Positions 36,254-44,837 of a stretch of 64,000 nt of DNA are shown in pieces (position 1 is the first letter of the stretch; each line of letters opens with the position of its first letter). The notes beneath the pieces are model-generated. The model made no database searches, was not told the DNA's origin, and saw only the letters and a list, made by a program, of their open reading frames with translations. A program made the translations under genes and the position numbers. Source of the stretch: Clostridiaceae bacterium (GTDB taxonomy: Bacteria; Bacillota; Clostridia; TANB77; CAG-508); contig JAETPW010000002.1 in the NCBI GenBank assembly GCA_021771025.1, positions 97,169 to 161,168 on the forward strand, written 5' to 3'.

Positions 36254-36871
36254 TTATTTGCTTTCCTTTTTCCATGATTCTTTTTCTATCTGTTTAAAGC
36301 GCTTATTTACTTCATTCCAATTCACAATATTCCAAAAATTAGTAATATACTCCGGTCTTTTTGTTGTGTATTGCAAATAATAAGAATGTTCCCACATATC
36401 TAAAACAAGAAGTGGAGTACAGCCCCATAACGTTAAATTTTGATGTTTTTCACATTGTAATATTTCTAATTTATTCCATTTAGGTACCCAAACTAGTAAG
36501 CACCAGCCAGATGCTTCTACTGCTTTTGCTGCTTCTATAAATTGAGTCTTCCACTGATCAAAACTGGAAAAATCTTTTTTGATTTGTTCCATTAACGCTA
36601 AATCTGGCTCAGTAGGAACTGCTGGCCCCATATTTTGAAAAAATAGTTCATGTAAGATAGCGCCTGAACCAAAGAAACTTAAATTTTTTTCTAAACATTT
36701 TATTGACGAAAAGTCTCCTGTTTCTCTTGCTTTTTGTAATTTTTCTTCTGTCTGATTGGTGTTATCCACATAGCCTTTATATAAAATGTGATAATGTAAA
36801 TCAAGTGTTTTTGCCGAATAATAAGGTTCTAGGGCATTTAGTGGATAGGGTAATTCTATCATTTTTAACAT
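36254..36871 (-). CDS. Fe/Mn superoxide dismutase family protein
   Basis: 205 residues. All four metal ligands can be placed: His in DLHYHILYKGYV, His in ILHELFFQNM, and Asp and His in VLDMWEHSYYLQY. The usual second-helix KHH is replaced by ILY, and the glycine-rich block is altered, so this is a divergent member. Such SOD-like proteins occur near CotF genes in Clostridia and Bacilli and may sit in the coat. Start at 36871 is seven bases after GGGAGG. Activity is likely but not certain. Confidence 0.85.
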   Translation of the reverse strand: MLKMIELPYPLNALEPYYSAKTLDLHYHILYKGYVDNTNQTEEKLQKARETGDFSSIKCLEKNLSFFGSGAILHELFFQNMGPAVPTEPDLALMEQIKKDFSSFDQWKTQFIEAAKAVEASGWCLLVWVPKWNKLEILQCEKHQNLTLWGCTPLLVLDMWEHSYYLQYTTKRPEYITNFWNIVNWNEVNKRFKQIEKESWKKESK

Positions 36872-36990
36872 ACACATTCCTCCCTGTTTAGTGTATGCTA
36901 AAATGGTTTTTTTATTCTCAAATTTTAGGTTGTTTTAACATCAAAATGATTTTTTCATTAACGTTTTCTCATGAAAGCGAAAAAATTGAA

Positions 36991-37710
36991 CTACTGCTTA
37001 TTATTTTCATCTAAAGATGTTAAATATTCTTCTATTTGTGCTTTACTAAGCTCTGTAATTTCGCTAATCATGTCTATGGAGAAATTTTTAGCTACCATTT
37101 TGCGTATCATTTCTTTTTGTTTTTCTTTTGCGCCTAGTTGTTTTCCTTCCTTTATCCCTTCTTCTTTTGCATAATCTCTTCCACTTCGCTCATCCATTTC
37201 CCATTTTTCTCGTAGTTCTGCAAGTCTTCTTACGGCTGCATCTCCTGTTAAATAATTCTTTAATACCTCGTAATCACGGTGTTTATCTAATACAATTACT
37301 GATTCTGATACATATTCTTCAAACCCTAATAATTCATAATCAAGAATATTAATCATATAGACTTGTTTAATCTCTCGGTAATTCGATCCTCTTTCTGTTG
37401 CTTGTGATAATACTTTTGAGCTATAAAAAGTGGTTCGGTTTTCCATATCGTGGTGATTACAGATTTGTAACTCAATGCTCACAATAATTCCTTCGTTTAG
37501 TTCCGCTTGTAGATCTAATCTTCCTCCTTTTTCCTGAGGAGATAGTTGTTCTAAGTTTACTTCTTCACGAATGGAAATAGTTTTAATTTCTATTTTAAGT
37601 AAAGCGGATAAAAATTCAATGAGAAATTTTTCATTTCCTTTTCGTGAGAAAAATGTTTTGAAGACAATGTCATTTTTTAAATTTAATGTTTTTGGTGTTT
37701 CTTTTGCCAT
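36991..37710 (-). CDS. Rpn/PDDEXK-family nuclease (transposase_31-like)
   Basis: 239 residues. The N-terminus LNLKNDIVFKTFFSRKGNEKFLIEFLSALL and the core GGRLDLQAELNEGIIVSIELQ (PD-(D/E)xK) identify the Rpn family, which promotes RecA-independent recombination. The C-terminal part is a charged helix followed by a short bundle often found in this family (MVAKNFSIDMISEITELSKAQIEEYL). Stands alone, in the opposite direction to the rSAM pair, with a 588-bp gap upstream. Confidence 0.9.
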   Translation of the reverse strand: MAKETPKTLNLKNDIVFKTFFSRKGNEKFLIEFLSALLKIEIKTISIREEVNLEQLSPQEKGGRLDLQAELNEGIIVSIELQICNHHDMENRTTFYSSKVLSQATERGSNYREIKQVYMINILDYELLGFEEYVSESVIVLDKHRDYEVLKNYLTGDAAVRRLAELREKWEMDERSGRDYAKEEGIKEGKQLGAKEKQKEMIRKMVAKNFSIDMISEITELSKAQIEEYLTSLDENNKQ

Positions 37711-38118
37711 AAATAAATTCCTTTCTATTCTATCAAATAAACAGGTTTTTCACAACAAACGTAAAGCTAGTTTTTTCTTTTATTTTCTAACCTTTATTCT
37801 ATCGTTCTTGTTTTTGCTTGTTTTTTGATAAATCAATTTAGTATTTTTATTTGCACAAAGTAAACTACCATTTTTGTCTTTAGAAAATGCGAAACCTCCT
37901 TTTTCATAATTTTTCTCTTTTTGCTTGGAAATTTTGAATACACCATCTAAGAAAAAATTTTTTGATGGTTATTTCGATTAAAATTAAATAGAATTAAACA
38001 AAATCGAGTAAAATGATTGATAAATTAAATGGGTAGCACATTTGTGCTGAAATAAATTATGTGTACTATATCATCTTTTTCCTCTTTTGTAAAGTACTTT
38101 TTGCTTTTTTTACTTGCT
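37711..38118. other. Non-coding gap upstream of the Rpn gene
   Basis: No convincing gene. It contains the Rpn ribosome site, T-rich sequence, and a 14-bp palindrome AGCACATTTGTGCT at 38035-38048 that could be a protein-binding site. Confidence 0.4.
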
Positions 38119-38190
38119 GTTAGTGGTTAATCGTTTTGAGGAATGAGTCTGCTCTGAACCCAATGTATCTGTAGTATTATTCAGTACCAG
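38119..38190. repeat. Truncated MITE copy, inverted
   Basis: GTTAGTGGTTAATCGTTTTG, followed by AGGAATGAGTCTGCTCTGAACC, is the reverse complement of the right end and arm start of the 246-bp element. The core and second arm are missing. It lies 55 bp before the SOS-type promoter. Confidence 0.7.
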
Positions 38191-38242
38191 TTGCTTTGAG
38201 TTTCTGGCTTCACAAATTTTCTCAAAAAATACAAACAAACAT

Positions 38243-38285
38243 TTGACATTTGTTTTTTCTTGTGATATAATCGTACAAACGTTCG
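38243..38285 (+). promoter_or_regulatory. Consensus promoter with LexA (SOS) box
   Basis: TTGACA (38243-38248), a 17-bp spacer and TATAAT (38266-38271) match the sigma-A consensus perfectly. Directly after the -10 is CGTACAAACGTTCG (38272-38285), which fits the Bacillus/Clostridia LexA box CGAAC-N4-GTTCG with one mismatch. LexA bound here would block transcription of the repair pair until DNA damage. Confidence 0.75.
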
Positions 38286-38298
38286 AGGTGATGAAGAA

Positions 38299-39606
38299 AT
38301 GGATATCTTTCAAAAATTAAAAATATTAGCCGATTCCGCCAAATACGATGCCTCCTGTAGTTCTAGTGGAAGTAAACGAAAAAACGGAGGTACAGGAATT
38401 GGTAATGGCGAAACAGCTGGTATTTGTCACAGTTGGGGTGCTGATGGTAGGTGTATTTCTTTGCTTAAAATCTTATTTAGTAATGCGTGTATTTATGATT
38501 GCAAATATTGTATTAACCGCCGTTCTAATCCAGTTGCCAGAGCTACCTTTACTCCTCGTGAAGTGGCTGATTTAACCATTGGCTTTTATCAGCGAAATTA
38601 TATCGAAGGTCTATTTTTAAGTTCTGCGGTTGTGGGTTCTCCTGATGATACGATGATGTTACTCATTAGTACCGTTACGATCTTACGTCAAGAATATCAT
38701 TTCCATGGCTATATCCATGCTAAGAGTATCCCTGGTTCTAGTAAAGAACTAATTACTAAGTTAGGGCTTTTGGTAGACCGTATGAGTATCAATATAGAGC
38801 TTCCCTCACAAGATAGTTTAAAATTATTGGCTCCGCAAAAAGAAAAAGATGGTATTTTAACACCAATGACTCATATTGCTAAATCTATTGCAGAAAATAA
38901 ACAAGATCATTCCCGTAAAAAATCTCTCTTTGTTCCTGCTGGGCAAACTACTCAACTGATTGTTGGTGCTACGCCAGAAAGTGATTTGAAAATTTTGAAA
39001 CTATCCCAAGGCTTGTATCAAAAAATGAATATGAAGCGTGTGTATTATTCTGCCTATGTATCAGTCAATCAAGATTCGTCTTTGCCAACCTTGGAATCTC
39101 CTCCCCTTTTGCGTGAAAATCGTTTATACCAAGCCGATTGGCTACTCCGTTTTTATGGTTTTCAAGCAGAAGAGTTATTAGATGATACTCACCCTAATTT
39201 TAATACCTTGCTTGATCCTAAATGTGATTGGGCTTTGCGCCATATCGATCAATTTCCCGTAGAAGTGAATACTGCCTCTTATTTTACGTTGCTCCGTGTT
39301 CCGGGAATTGGTGTTATTTCAGCCAAAAAAATCGTTATGGCACGTAGGCAATGTCATTTAGATTTTGCTAGTTTAAAAAAATTAAATGTCGTTTTAAAGC
39401 GTGCTCAATATTTTATTACTTGTCAAGGAAAAACGATGTATCCGAGAAAAGAACTATCTCCTTCATGTATTGAGTCTAGTTTGCTCCGTTTAGAACGAAA
39501 TACCTCCCCTACCTCTTCTGCTTTATGGGGAGATCAGCTTTCTCTTTTTTCTCACTTACCACCGACAAAGGAGGATAAAGTAAAATGCCTAACTGGAAAC
39601 TTATAA
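38299..39606 (+). CDS. Putative DNA modification/repair radical SAM protein
   Basis: 435 residues. Radical-SAM cysteines are C64, C68 and C71 in CIYDCKYC; the start MDIFQKLKILADSAKYDASCSSSG and ETAGICHSW are typical of the rSAM family linked to uracil-DNA glycosylase (TIGR03916). A helix-hairpin-helix (LLRVPGIGVISAKKIV) near the end should bind DNA. The substrate is unknown; neighbours point to base repair. GAGGTGATGAAGAA precedes the ATG. It overlaps the next gene by 22 bp. Confidence 0.9.
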   Translation: MDIFQKLKILADSAKYDASCSSSGSKRKNGGTGIGNGETAGICHSWGADGRCISLLKILFSNACIYDCKYCINRRSNPVARATFTPREVADLTIGFYQRNYIEGLFLSSAVVGSPDDTMMLLISTVTILRQEYHFHGYIHAKSIPGSSKELITKLGLLVDRMSINIELPSQDSLKLLAPQKEKDGILTPMTHIAKSIAENKQDHSRKKSLFVPAGQTTQLIVGATPESDLKILKLSQGLYQKMNMKRVYYSAYVSVNQDSSLPTLESPPLLRENRLYQADWLLRFYGFQAEELLDDTHPNFNTLLDPKCDWALRHIDQFPVEVNTASYFTLLRVPGIGVISAKKIVMARRQCHLDFASLKKLNVVLKRAQYFITCQGKTMYPRKELSPSCIESSLLRLERNTSPTSSALWGDQLSLFSHLPPTKEDKVKCLTGNL

Positions 39607-40343
39607 ACCAAACACTACTTTATGATGGTACATTTGATGGTTTACTCACCATTGTTTTTGATTGTTATACCACAAAAACTCTTCCACAAAAAATTGCTTC
39701 TCACCAAACTTATGAGCCTAATTTTTTAGATAAGCCAAGACTTATTCAAACAGATGAGGCAAAAGCGAATCGTATTTTTCATGGAATTGAAAAAGTTATT
39801 GGACAAGATGCTCTTACTCATTCTTTTTACTGTTTTCTATGTACAGAAGCCAATAAAGAGATAACGATTTTAAAATATTTATGCGATGGTTTTGAGATTG
39901 GCCCTAAAATCAACCAAAAACTAACCATTTCCTATGTTTATGATGTTATTCGTATGCACCGAAAGGCCTTTGGTGAATGTCACCGTCTGAAAGGACTTCT
40001 TCGTTTGCAAGAAGTAGGACCTAACTTGTTTTATGGTTCTTGCCATCCTGATCATGCTATTTTAGAACCTTTAGGGCACCATTTTATGAGGCGTTTACCT
40101 AACCAAAATTTAATGATTCATGACCAAACTCACCATCTTTGTTTTATTACCAATGGAAAAACGTATCAAATCATAGAAGATACTCATTTGGTCATCCCTA
40201 CTATTTCCAAGCAAGAAAAACAGTTCCAAGATCTATGGAAACTGTTTTTCAAGACTATTGCTATTCCTGAACGAAAAAATCCGAGATGTCAAATGCAGTT
40301 TATGCCGAAAAAATATTGGCAAGATTTAATTGAAGAACCTTGA
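39585..40343 (+). CDS. DUF4130 DNA-metabolism protein (TIGR03915-type)
   Basis: 252 residues. Begins WKLINQTLLYDGTFDGLLTIVFDCY and ends CQMQFMPKKYWQDLIEE, the pattern of the probable DNA metabolism protein that accompanies the rSAM repair protein and is sometimes fused to a family-4/6 uracil-DNA glycosylase. No glycosylase domain is fused or adjacent here. The overlap with the rSAM gene suggests coupled translation under the SOS promoter. Reaction unknown. Confidence 0.9.
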   Translation: MPNWKLINQTLLYDGTFDGLLTIVFDCYTTKTLPQKIASHQTYEPNFLDKPRLIQTDEAKANRIFHGIEKVIGQDALTHSFYCFLCTEANKEITILKYLCDGFEIGPKINQKLTISYVYDVIRMHRKAFGECHRLKGLLRLQEVGPNLFYGSCHPDHAILEPLGHHFMRRLPNQNLMIHDQTHHLCFITNGKTYQIIEDTHLVIPTISKQEKQFQDLWKLFFKTIAIPERKNPRCQMQFMPKKYWQDLIEEP

Positions 40344-40484
40344 TTATTTTTACTCACAAGATTTTTACCTAAAAATTTTCATTATTTTTTTGGAAACTTC
40401 AAGTAAAAAATGTTACTGATATTTTTTTGGTAATACTTGATCAAACATTTCTATTCATTGCTTGATACTGCTTAATGGAAAGCT

Positions 40485-43085
40485 CTAGTTATTTTCTTGC
40501 CTAATGGTATCAATGGTATTTAGCCCTTCCGTTTTTTTCATGGAATAGCGCATAGTAATAAAAATAATAGCAAAAACAAACACGATAGAAATCGCTATTG
40601 GTCCCCATGGGAATCGATATGGTGTTTCGTATATATTGGTCGTTACTTTGTAAATGCCATACGATAACAATACCCCTATTGGTAAACCAAATACTAGTGC
40701 TTTTGTTCCATACAATAAACTTTCAAAATGGATCATTTTACGGAATTCTTTTTGTGTCATGCCAATGGATTTTAAAATGGCAAATTCACGGTTTCGTAAG
40801 GCCATATTAGTAGTTATGGTATTAAATACATTGGTTACACCAATAACCGAAATAACAGCAATAAATCCATAAAGGAAAATAGAAATGATAAGAACCATGC
40901 TTTGTTCAGATTGGTTTTGTTCGTCATAGTCAAAAATATCCTCTTTTAGCCCTGTATCTATTTTGTATAGTTCTTCTTTTACCTTTGCTGTGTTATCGCA
41001 TTCGATAATCATCTTACTAAGAGTATAATCTCCCAGTTCTTTCATCATTTGATCAGAAACAATTAACACTGCTATATTATAGCCAGAATATAAAGCCCCC
41101 ATAGGTGGTTTATCTGCTCTCCCAGCAATAGTTATTTCTTTTTTTCCGGTCGTTACTGCCTGATCTTGTTCTCCAGTGGCTGTGGTTTCATACGTCATTG
41201 TGTCACCTTTTTCTAGGTTTAGAATTTCATACGATACACGTTTACTTCCGTCTTTTCCTTCTTCTTGTTGATAGTAAATATTGGTATCGTATAAAACGGC
41301 TTTTCCTTTTGCCTCTTCGACGGAAATACCTACTTCTTTTAAATACGATTGATATACGTCATTTCCTAAGGAAACAATTTGTAAATTTTCACCTACTGTA
41401 TTTGATTGTTCTCCATAATTTTTAAGGGAAATCCCCTTTTGTTCTATTGCTTCTGGAGTATAATATTTCGATGGATCAATGATAACTGATTTACGTTTTT
41501 CTAGAGCTACTTGTTTTACTCCTTCTGTTTGTTTGGCTTGCTCTGTTAGTTGTTGGGCATATTCTTCTGTTTTTTCATATAGATTTACGGTTAAATTGTA
41601 TTTTCTATCTTGAAACTCTAAAGAAGAAAAGCCAAATACATTGTCTACCACAGAGTTCATGGAAATAAACAAAATAATGCTTAAGAAAATAGAAAAAATG
41701 GTGGTTCGATATTTTCTTTTACTTCGTTTAAAGTTTTTACTAGCAATTTCACCTTCTACGCCAAAGATGCGTCCTAACCATTGACTGGTTTTTAGCTTTT
41801 TGCGATTTTTTATGTTAATATCTTTATTCTCACGAATCGCATCAATCGGTGCAATTTTACTTGCACGAATGGCTGGTCTTAACGAAGAAATAAAAATCAT
41901 GATAGCTGATAATATGGCAGACACCGCTATAGCTTGCCAAGATACGACTAGGGTTAAGTCAAAATGATCAACTAATGGAGTTCCCCCTCCTTGAATGATT
42001 GAATTGACAATCATTAGCACAATACCAATGGCCAAAATACCAAGAAAAAATCCAAGCGGTACAGAAATGACTCCTAAAATCACTCCCTCCCATAAAATGC
42101 TATTCCTGATTTGTTTAGCTGTTGCCCCAATACTAGCAAGCATACCTAACTCTCTTGTTTTTTCGGTTAAGGAAATCGTAAAACTATTTCGAATGACAAA
42201 GGCAGAAGTAAAAATAATGATAGCGATAACAATAAGAGCTAAAACAGCTATTGTTTCATTGGTTCTATCACTTTTAAATATGCCTTCTTGTGCTAGTAAT
42301 GAGTCATGGGTATCGATGTTTTCTCCTAAAATACCTAAGTTCTTTTCGATATCTTTCACAAAAGAGTATACTTCTTTTGGTTTTTTTAGGCTTAAGGTAA
42401 CCGAGGTTGTTTTACCTGCTAATGGTTTTTCCCATTTTGTGATAGCGGTATATCCTGGTGCAGAATAATTTTCAAAACTCGGTCTTTCCATAATTCCTAC
42501 AATTTGATAAGTTTTTGTTTCCTTGGCGGTAAATGTTTCTAAGCTATCATCGTCTTTTCCATCTAAATAGGGATTATGCTGGTTTAAGTTTTCTCCTTCA
42601 ATTGTTCTTTCTCCTACTGGCAAAGTAAGGGTGTCTCCTACTTTCCATTTAGCTTCTCCATTTTGTAGAGTATGCTCAGGAATAACGATTTCTTGATCAT
42701 TTTGTGGTAATCTTCCTTGTGTTAGGGTAATTCCTTTACTTTGTATATCCATTTCATCTAGTGCTTCGATAGATAAATATGGTTTATCTTCATTTTTTAG
42801 TTCTTCTGTTTTAGCATAGCCAATGGTTTGGCTTATTCCTATCTTTTCTACTTGAACATTTTCTTTAAGGTATTGTAATTGTTCATTGGTGACAGAAGAA
42901 ATCGTCATATGATAATCGCCTTCTTTGGCTTTTACACGATTTACCATACTGGTTTGAAAACTACTGACAAAAGTGGTTACTGCACAAATTAAGGCTACGG
43001 AAAGAGAGATCCCTAAGATGGTAACGATACTTCTTTTTCGATTCTTTTTCATGTTCTTTATGGTGATTTCATTTAACATCTTCAT
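40485..43085 (-). CDS. ABC transporter permease, FtsX/MacB type
   Basis: 866 residues with two FtsX domains. N-terminal helix and MacB-like periplasmic region (~20-270), three helices (~280-410), a second periplasmic region (~470-720) and three last helices (~730-850). KNMKKNRKRSIVTILGISLSVALI is the typical first segment. Together with the ATPase upstream it forms an exporter or a peptide-antibiotic sensing/removal pump. The starts of the two genes are 15 bp apart, so they are co-transcribed. Confidence 0.93.
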   Translation of the reverse strand: MKMLNEITIKNMKKNRKRSIVTILGISLSVALICAVTTFVSSFQTSMVNRVKAKEGDYHMTISSVTNEQLQYLKENVQVEKIGISQTIGYAKTEELKNEDKPYLSIEALDEMDIQSKGITLTQGRLPQNDQEIVIPEHTLQNGEAKWKVGDTLTLPVGERTIEGENLNQHNPYLDGKDDDSLETFTAKETKTYQIVGIMERPSFENYSAPGYTAITKWEKPLAGKTTSVTLSLKKPKEVYSFVKDIEKNLGILGENIDTHDSLLAQEGIFKSDRTNETIAVLALIVIAIIIFTSAFVIRNSFTISLTEKTRELGMLASIGATAKQIRNSILWEGVILGVISVPLGFFLGILAIGIVLMIVNSIIQGGGTPLVDHFDLTLVVSWQAIAVSAILSAIMIFISSLRPAIRASKIAPIDAIRENKDINIKNRKKLKTSQWLGRIFGVEGEIASKNFKRSKRKYRTTIFSIFLSIILFISMNSVVDNVFGFSSLEFQDRKYNLTVNLYEKTEEYAQQLTEQAKQTEGVKQVALEKRKSVIIDPSKYYTPEAIEQKGISLKNYGEQSNTVGENLQIVSLGNDVYQSYLKEVGISVEEAKGKAVLYDTNIYYQQEEGKDGSKRVSYEILNLEKGDTMTYETTATGEQDQAVTTGKKEITIAGRADKPPMGALYSGYNIAVLIVSDQMMKELGDYTLSKMIIECDNTAKVKEELYKIDTGLKEDIFDYDEQNQSEQSMVLIISIFLYGFIAVISVIGVTNVFNTITTNMALRNREFAILKSIGMTQKEFRKMIHFESLLYGTKALVFGLPIGVLLSYGIYKVTTNIYETPYRFPWGPIAISIVFVFAIIFITMRYSMKKTEGLNTIDTIRQENN

Positions 43086-43100
43086 CGTAGTTTCCCCCCC

Positions 43101-43781
43101 TTAACCATTCATTTCATCTTTAACAATTTTGCCATCTTGTATAGTGATAATTCTGTCTGCTTCTAGTGCAATATTTTCATCATGAGTAATGACAACTAAG
43201 GTTTGATGGTATTTTTGATTGGATAGTTTTAATAAATCAATAATTTCTCTTGATGATTTACTATCTAAATTTCCTGTTGGTTCATCTGCTAAAATAATGG
43301 CTGGGCGATTCATCATTGCTCTTCCTATAGAAACACGTTGCTGTTGCCCTCCTGATAATTCATTCGGAAGATGGTTTATTCTATCTTCTAGCCCTAAGAT
43401 ATAAAGAAGTTCTTTTAGATAACTTTCATCTACTTTTTTTCCATCTAGGCGTGTTGGTAAGGTAATGTTTTCTTTTACCGTTAAAATCGGAATTAAGTTG
43501 TAAAATTGATAAATTAATCCTACTTGTCTGCGACGAAAAATGGCAAGAGCATCATGATTTAACTGATAGATGTCACTTCCCTCAATCCATACCTTTCCTT
43601 TGCTTGGTCTGTCTACTCCTCCCATTAAGTGGAGTAATGTTGATTTGCCACTTCCTGAGGCTCCTACAATGGCTACAAATTGTCCTTTTGGTATAGAAAA
43701 GGACACATCGTTTAAAGCTATAACTTCATTTGGCTTTTTGCCGTAAGTTTTGGTTAAGTTTTCTACTTTTAAAATATCCAT
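43101..43781 (-). CDS. ABC transporter ATP-binding protein
   Basis: 226 residues. Walker A GASGSGKS (~40-47), signature LSGGQQQRVS, Walker B ILADEPTGNLD and the H-loop VVITHDE are all intact. It is the LolD/MacB/BceA-type ATPase that works with the 866-residue permease downstream. A pair of 11-bp direct repeats lies about 50 bp upstream and may be a response-regulator site; a two-component system is encoded 3 kb away. Confidence 0.95.
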   Translation of the reverse strand: MDILKVENLTKTYGKKPNEVIALNDVSFSIPKGQFVAIVGASGSGKSTLLHLMGGVDRPSKGKVWIEGSDIYQLNHDALAIFRRRQVGLIYQFYNLIPILTVKENITLPTRLDGKKVDESYLKELLYILGLEDRINHLPNELSGGQQQRVSIGRAMMNRPAIILADEPTGNLDSKSSREIIDLLKLSNQKYHQTLVVITHDENIALEADRIITIQDGKIVKDEMNG

Positions 43782-43828
43782 GATTTTCTCCCTTCTTTTT
43801 TCTTGTTACGATTATTTTAAAATAGAAA

Positions 43829-43850
43829 AGTGACTTTAAAGTGACTTTGG
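43829..43850 (-). promoter_or_regulatory. Tandem 11-bp direct repeats upstream of the ABC operon
   Basis: AAGTGACTTTA and AAGTGACTTTG lie head to tail with a period of 11 bp (one helix turn), the layout of OmpR-family response-regulator sites. They are just upstream of the ABC ATPase gene, where a -35 box would be expected. Confidence 0.55.
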
Positions 43851-43856
43851 AAAGTA

Positions 43857-43890
43857 AAAATCCAATCTTACTTACATAAGATTGGATTTT
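43857..43890 (-). terminator. Terminator after the Panacea module
   Basis: AATCCAATCTTA/TAAGATTGGATT with a 6-nt loop and a T-run on the minus strand closes the toxin-antitoxin unit before the ABC operon. Confidence 0.8.
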
Positions 43891-43909
43891 GTTGTAAATT
43901 TAGCAACAA

Positions 43910-44113
43910 CTATTTTGAACAAAAACTATTTACACTGATGATTAATAATTCTCCATCAGTGTTGATTGATATCTTCACTTCTTTTTCGGCATTGATTAGA
44001 TGTATCATTTTTTCGAAATGAACATCATATAAACTTCCCATTTCTTTTAGTGTATTTCTCAATTCTTTTATTATTGAGATCATCTCTGGTAGATAATCTC
44101 CCTTTATTTTCAT
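43910..44113 (-). CDS. Third frame of the Panacea module, 67 residues
   Basis: MKIKGDYLPEMISIIKELRN... is helical and protein-like and overlaps the antitoxin gene by 89 bases in the +1 frame. There is no good ribosome site before the ATG. It may be a separate small gene, or the true C-terminus of the antitoxin reached by a shift in the A-rich CATAAAAATGAAAAT stretch; the antitoxin's own last 28 residues look less protein-like. There is no CGG here, so it is not one of the CGG sites. Confidence 0.5.
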   Translation of the reverse strand: MKIKGDYLPEMISIIKELRNTLKEMGSLYDVHFEKMIHLINAEKEVKISINTDGELLIISVNSFCSK

Positions 44114-44837
44114 TTTTATGATAGGCTAAAATACATTCATCTTCTATCTCTGTGAATTTCTTTTCTTGGTAACTCATTTTCCATGGTGTTTTTTCTTGAT
44201 GAGTTAGATTGACCAATTCAGAAGCTGGTAAATCGCCATATTTTTGTATAATTTGATCAATATATTTTACTTTCTCCGTTCCTTCTTTTGCAAATAGAAT
44301 TCTACTTCTAGAAGGCATTTCAGAAACATGATCTGCATTTATTTTTTCCTCTAATTTTTCTTTTCCTTGTGTCTTATAACGATGGAAAACTGTCTCTACC
44401 ACTGGTCCATATTGAAAAGCAAAAATTTTATCTGGAAATAATTTTTTTCCTGTACCAACTAAATATTCTGCATAGCATAGATAAACTAACTTTTCTAGCT
44501 TTAAATGAGTACAATCATTTACCATGGAAAGGATATATTTAGCCACATCGGTTCCTTTTAGTTCACGATCTTGATTAATTAGTTGAATAAATTTTGTTGG
44601 GTTAACCACCAAAACATCTTCAAAAAAACTATCTGCCTTAATTAACGATTCCCATTCCGTTGTTTCTGTTTGTACAAAATGTGTTGAAATAGAAACATCT
44701 TTTCCGCATTGTTTTATAATTTCATCAATTTGTTTGTTAATGATGTCAAAGTTTACCTTATCCTTACTAGAATAATCTATGGCAATTCTTTTTCCTAAAG
44801 AATAAGAACTACTCATGATCACAAAATGTCTCGCCAT
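44025..44837 (-). CDS. Panacea-domain antitoxin (SocA/DUF4065)
   Basis: 270 residues. Residues ~110-222 match the Panacea/SocA domain: LKLEKLVYLCYAEYLVGTG, FAFQYGPVVETVFHRY and LVNLTHQEKTPWKM. The N-terminal ~100 residues are a separate domain of unknown type. Panacea domains are known to neutralise different toxins, including ToxSAS alarmone synthetases, which fits the upstream partner. The ATG at 44837 follows GGAGGCG and lies inside the toxin gene end (29-bp overlap), so expression is coupled. See the 43910 entry for a possible alternative C-terminus. Confidence 0.85.
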   Translation of the reverse strand: MARHFVIMSSSYSLGKRIAIDYSSKDKVNFDIINKQIDEIIKQCGKDVSISTHFVQTETTEWESLIKADSFFEDVLVVNPTKFIQLINQDRELKGTDVAKYILSMVNDCTHLKLEKLVYLCYAEYLVGTGKKLFPDKIFAFQYGPVVETVFHRYKTQGKEKLEEKINADHVSEMPSRSRILFAKEGTEKVKYIDQIIQKYGDLPASELVNLTHQEKTPWKMSYQEKKFTEIEDECILAYHKNENKGRLSTRDDLNNKRIEKYTKRNGKFI

